A DNA stretch of 17,921 nt from DASPKM01 sp036402175 (GTDB taxonomy: Bacteria > Bacteroidota > Bacteroidia > Chitinophagales > Chitinophagaceae): assembly GCA_036402175.1 (NCBI GenBank), contig DASWTK010000044.1, positions 1-17,921 of the forward strand, written 5' to 3'. Numbering within the stretch: the stretch's first letter is position 1; each line of letters begins with the position of its first letter. Under the pieces are notes generated by a model, which saw only the letters and a list, made by a program, of their open reading frames with translations, did no database searches and was not told where the DNA came from. The translations under genes were made by a program, and so were the position numbers. Positions 16,239 through 17,921 of the stretch are shown piece by piece.

Positions 16239-16259
16239 GACCGGTAAACCTCACCGGTC
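16239..16259 (-). repeat. Hairpin overlapping the SulP stop codon
   Basis: GACCGGT (16239-16245) and ACCGGTC (16253-16259) form a perfect 7-base-pair GC-rich stem with a 7-base loop. The SulP stop codon (16251-16253) lies inside it. No U-tract follows on the minus strand. It may act as a partial terminator, an mRNA-stabilising element or a translation brake between the transporter and the kinase gene, which begins 116 bases further on. Confidence 0.45.
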
Positions 16260-17891
16260 GGCGTGTTCATTCCTTAAAAGCTCCACACAACTTCTGAAGC
16301 TATTGCAGATATGTTTCTCCGAAATCAGGTCTGGAATTGCCTTTACCCTTCTTAACATCTGTTCCGGCTGTGCCTGTAAACCGGTAAGCACCACTTCTAT
16401 ATTTTTTTGCTCCAGCGAAAGTATGATGTCTTCCAAAGCATATAATCCCGTCTGATCGATAAATGGTACCCGTTCCATTCGTATGATCACATATTTTACC
16501 TCCGGCATTTCCTCCGGCATTTTCTGAAAGCTGGTTGCAAATCCAAAAAATAAGGGTCCGTCAATATGTTTTACGATCACTTTATTCTGCAATTCAACCG
16601 GTAATTCTTCATCGGGCCAGCCAATATCCTTTACATAGGAATTCAATTCGGCTGTTCTTGCTTTTTCCTCCACCATTTCACTCATTTTCTTCATGAACAG
16701 GATAGCGGCCATTACCATTCCGATGCCAACCGCCAGCAAGAGGTCGAAAAATACCGTAACGACCAGCACTATGATCATGATGGCAGCATCAGCGCGGGGA
16801 ACTTTTGCAATATGACGCAAGCCTTTGTAATCAAGTATACCGATGCCTACGGTGATCAGCACCCCGGCCAATACTGATTTGGGTATCATTGCCGCGTAAG
16901 AGCCAACAGCAAGCAGAATAATTGCCAGCGTTATGGAATGAATAACTCCTGAAAACCTGGTCTTTCCTCCCGAGCGGATATTCACGAGTGTTCTCATAGT
17001 GGCGCCTGCACCAGGCAAACCAGCGAATAGTCCTGCTACCGAATTTCCGATTCCCTGACCAACCAACTCCCGGTTGCTGTTGTGTTTTGTTTTGCTGACA
17101 TTATCGGCAACAACGGAAGTAAGCAGCGAATCGATACTGCCTAAAGCAGCGAGTGTAACAGCGGAACCGATGATCTGACTGTACAATGATGGAGATATGT
17201 GAAGCAATTCGCCTCCCGCGAACGCAGGTAATCCTTTGGGAATATCACCAATCACCGGTACGTCAACAGCCAGTATCACTGAAAGGATAGTTACAACTAT
17301 CAGGGCAACGAGCGTACCGGGAACAACTTTTGTGATCTTCGGGAAAATGTAAATAATCAGAACGGTTAAAGCCGCGTAACCCAGCGCCCAAAAGTTGATG
17401 CTCTGAATTGCAGGTCCAATTTTTCGCACAACCTCCACCGTGGTATTGGGCGAAGGCTGACCGATTGCTGAAAATAACTGCAAAAGGATTATTATCACGC
17501 CAATGCCACTCATAAAACCAGATATCCCCGGATAAGGTATGAACCTTATCAGTGTACCGAGCTTAACTACACCCATTATTATTTGCAGAATACCCGAAAG
17601 TAAAAAGCATGCGACGATTGCCCCCATGGCAGATTCCAGACTTCCGGCAGTGGTTATAAATCCTGCAATGGTTGCCGCGGTAACAACCGTCATAGGTCCT
17701 GTTGGCCCGCTTATCTGAGTTTTTGTACCACCAAACACCGCTGCGAAAAAACCAAGTATGATAGCGCCATATAATCCGGCAGCGGCTCCCAGGCCCGATT
17801 GAAGCCCAAACGCCAGCGCAAGTGGCAGCGCCACGATGCCTGCTGTAACTCCGCCAAATATATCTCCCTTCGAAAATTGAATGCCTTTCAT
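16251..17891 (-). CDS. SulP-family anion transporter with STAS domain (BicA-like)
   Basis: This is a 546-residue inner membrane transporter with the SulP core (about 8-405, many hydrophobic helices) and a cytosolic STAS domain (about 432-545). SGPTGPMTVV (61-70) is the SulP signature in TM3. GSIDSLLTSVVAD (251-263), KTKHNSNRELVGQGIGN (267-283) and GAGATMR (294-300) closely resemble the cyanobacterial sodium-bicarbonate symporter BicA as I remember it; T64, D254, T258, A297 and T298 would correspond to its ion-binding residues. The substrate could be bicarbonate, sulfate or another anion, and sequence alone does not decide. The STAS loop reads IDQTGL (478-483), with Thr where some anti-sigma antagonist relatives carry a phosphorylated Ser. 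The ATG at 17891 begins the expected MKGIQFSKGDIFGG. Only 30 bases of upstream sequence are in the window. The four-PAS kinase follows on the same strand. Confidence 0.93.
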   Translation of the reverse strand: MKGIQFSKGDIFGGVTAGIVALPLALAFGLQSGLGAAAGLYGAIILGFFAAVFGGTKTQISGPTGPMTVVTAATIAGFITTAGSLESAMGAIVACFLLSGILQIIMGVVKLGTLIRFIPYPGISGFMSGIGVIIILLQLFSAIGQPSPNTTVEVVRKIGPAIQSINFWALGYAALTVLIIYIFPKITKVVPGTLVALIVVTILSVILAVDVPVIGDIPKGLPAFAGGELLHISPSLYSQIIGSAVTLAALGSIDSLLTSVVADNVSKTKHNSNRELVGQGIGNSVAGLFAGLPGAGATMRTLVNIRSGGKTRFSGVIHSITLAIILLAVGSYAAMIPKSVLAGVLITVGIGILDYKGLRHIAKVPRADAAIMIIVLVVTVFFDLLLAVGIGMVMAAILFMKKMSEMVEEKARTAELNSYVKDIGWPDEELPVELQNKVIVKHIDGPLFFGFATSFQKMPEEMPEVKYVIIRMERVPFIDQTGLYALEDIILSLEQKNIEVVLTGLQAQPEQMLRRVKAIPDLISEKHICNSFRSCVELLRNEHADR

Positions 17892-17921
17892 GTATTGATT
17901 TGGTCGGTGTGGTGCAAAAGT

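Noticed and set aside
1..17921. CRISPR array, tRNA, rRNA, insertion sequence or prophage.
   Set aside because: I found no regularly spaced direct repeats, no cloverleaf or rRNA-like segment, and no transposase, integrase or phage protein in any frame.

Overview
The window looks like chromosomal DNA from a member of the Bacteroidota, most likely order Chitinophagales. This rests on two proteins with C-terminal type IX secretion (T9SS) sorting domains, LytTR regulators paired with LytS-type histidine kinases, weak Shine-Dalgarno signals, a TAnnTTTG-like promoter element, and a moderate base composition. The placement is an inference from protein style, not from a marker gene. I see no rRNA, tRNA, CRISPR, transposase or phage gene.

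Layout: (1) 209-868, plus strand: a RibD/DHFR-fold reductase converging on the next block. (2) 889-5022, all minus: a LytS-type kinase and LytTR regulator with overlapping genes, then a small four-helix membrane protein translationally coupled (ATGA) to a secreted NTF2-fold protein, then a retropepsin-like aspartyl protease with a PDZ domain. (3) 5131-6635, minus: a PQQ-type sugar dehydrogenase lipoprotein with a strong rho-independent terminator after it. (4) 6873-7619, minus: a second LytTR regulator with no kinase beside it. (5) 7899-12803, plus: a secreted serine hydrolase with a T9SS domain, a multicopper oxidase with a T9SS domain, and a secreted six-blade Kelch-like propeller. (6) 12866-17891, minus: a SulP anion transporter, a soluble four-PAS histidine kinase, and a metallophosphoesterase that starts 14 bases after the kinase.

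Most products are exported or sit in the envelope: a protease, an NTF2 protein, a sugar dehydrogenase, a hydrolase, an oxidase and a propeller. They are interspersed with three signalling sets. The simplest reading is an envelope and secretion neighbourhood under local sensory control. No single complex or pathway is proved by the sequence. The orphan LytTR regulator is divergent from the T9SS block and could control it, but that is only positional inference.

I do not see a clearly new system. The items most worth a second look are a small Cys-rich module in the serine hydrolase whose usual His/Asp positions are lost, the altered YxN motif of the same enzyme, the BicA-like ion-binding residues of the SulP transporter, and several inverted repeats in the gaps.
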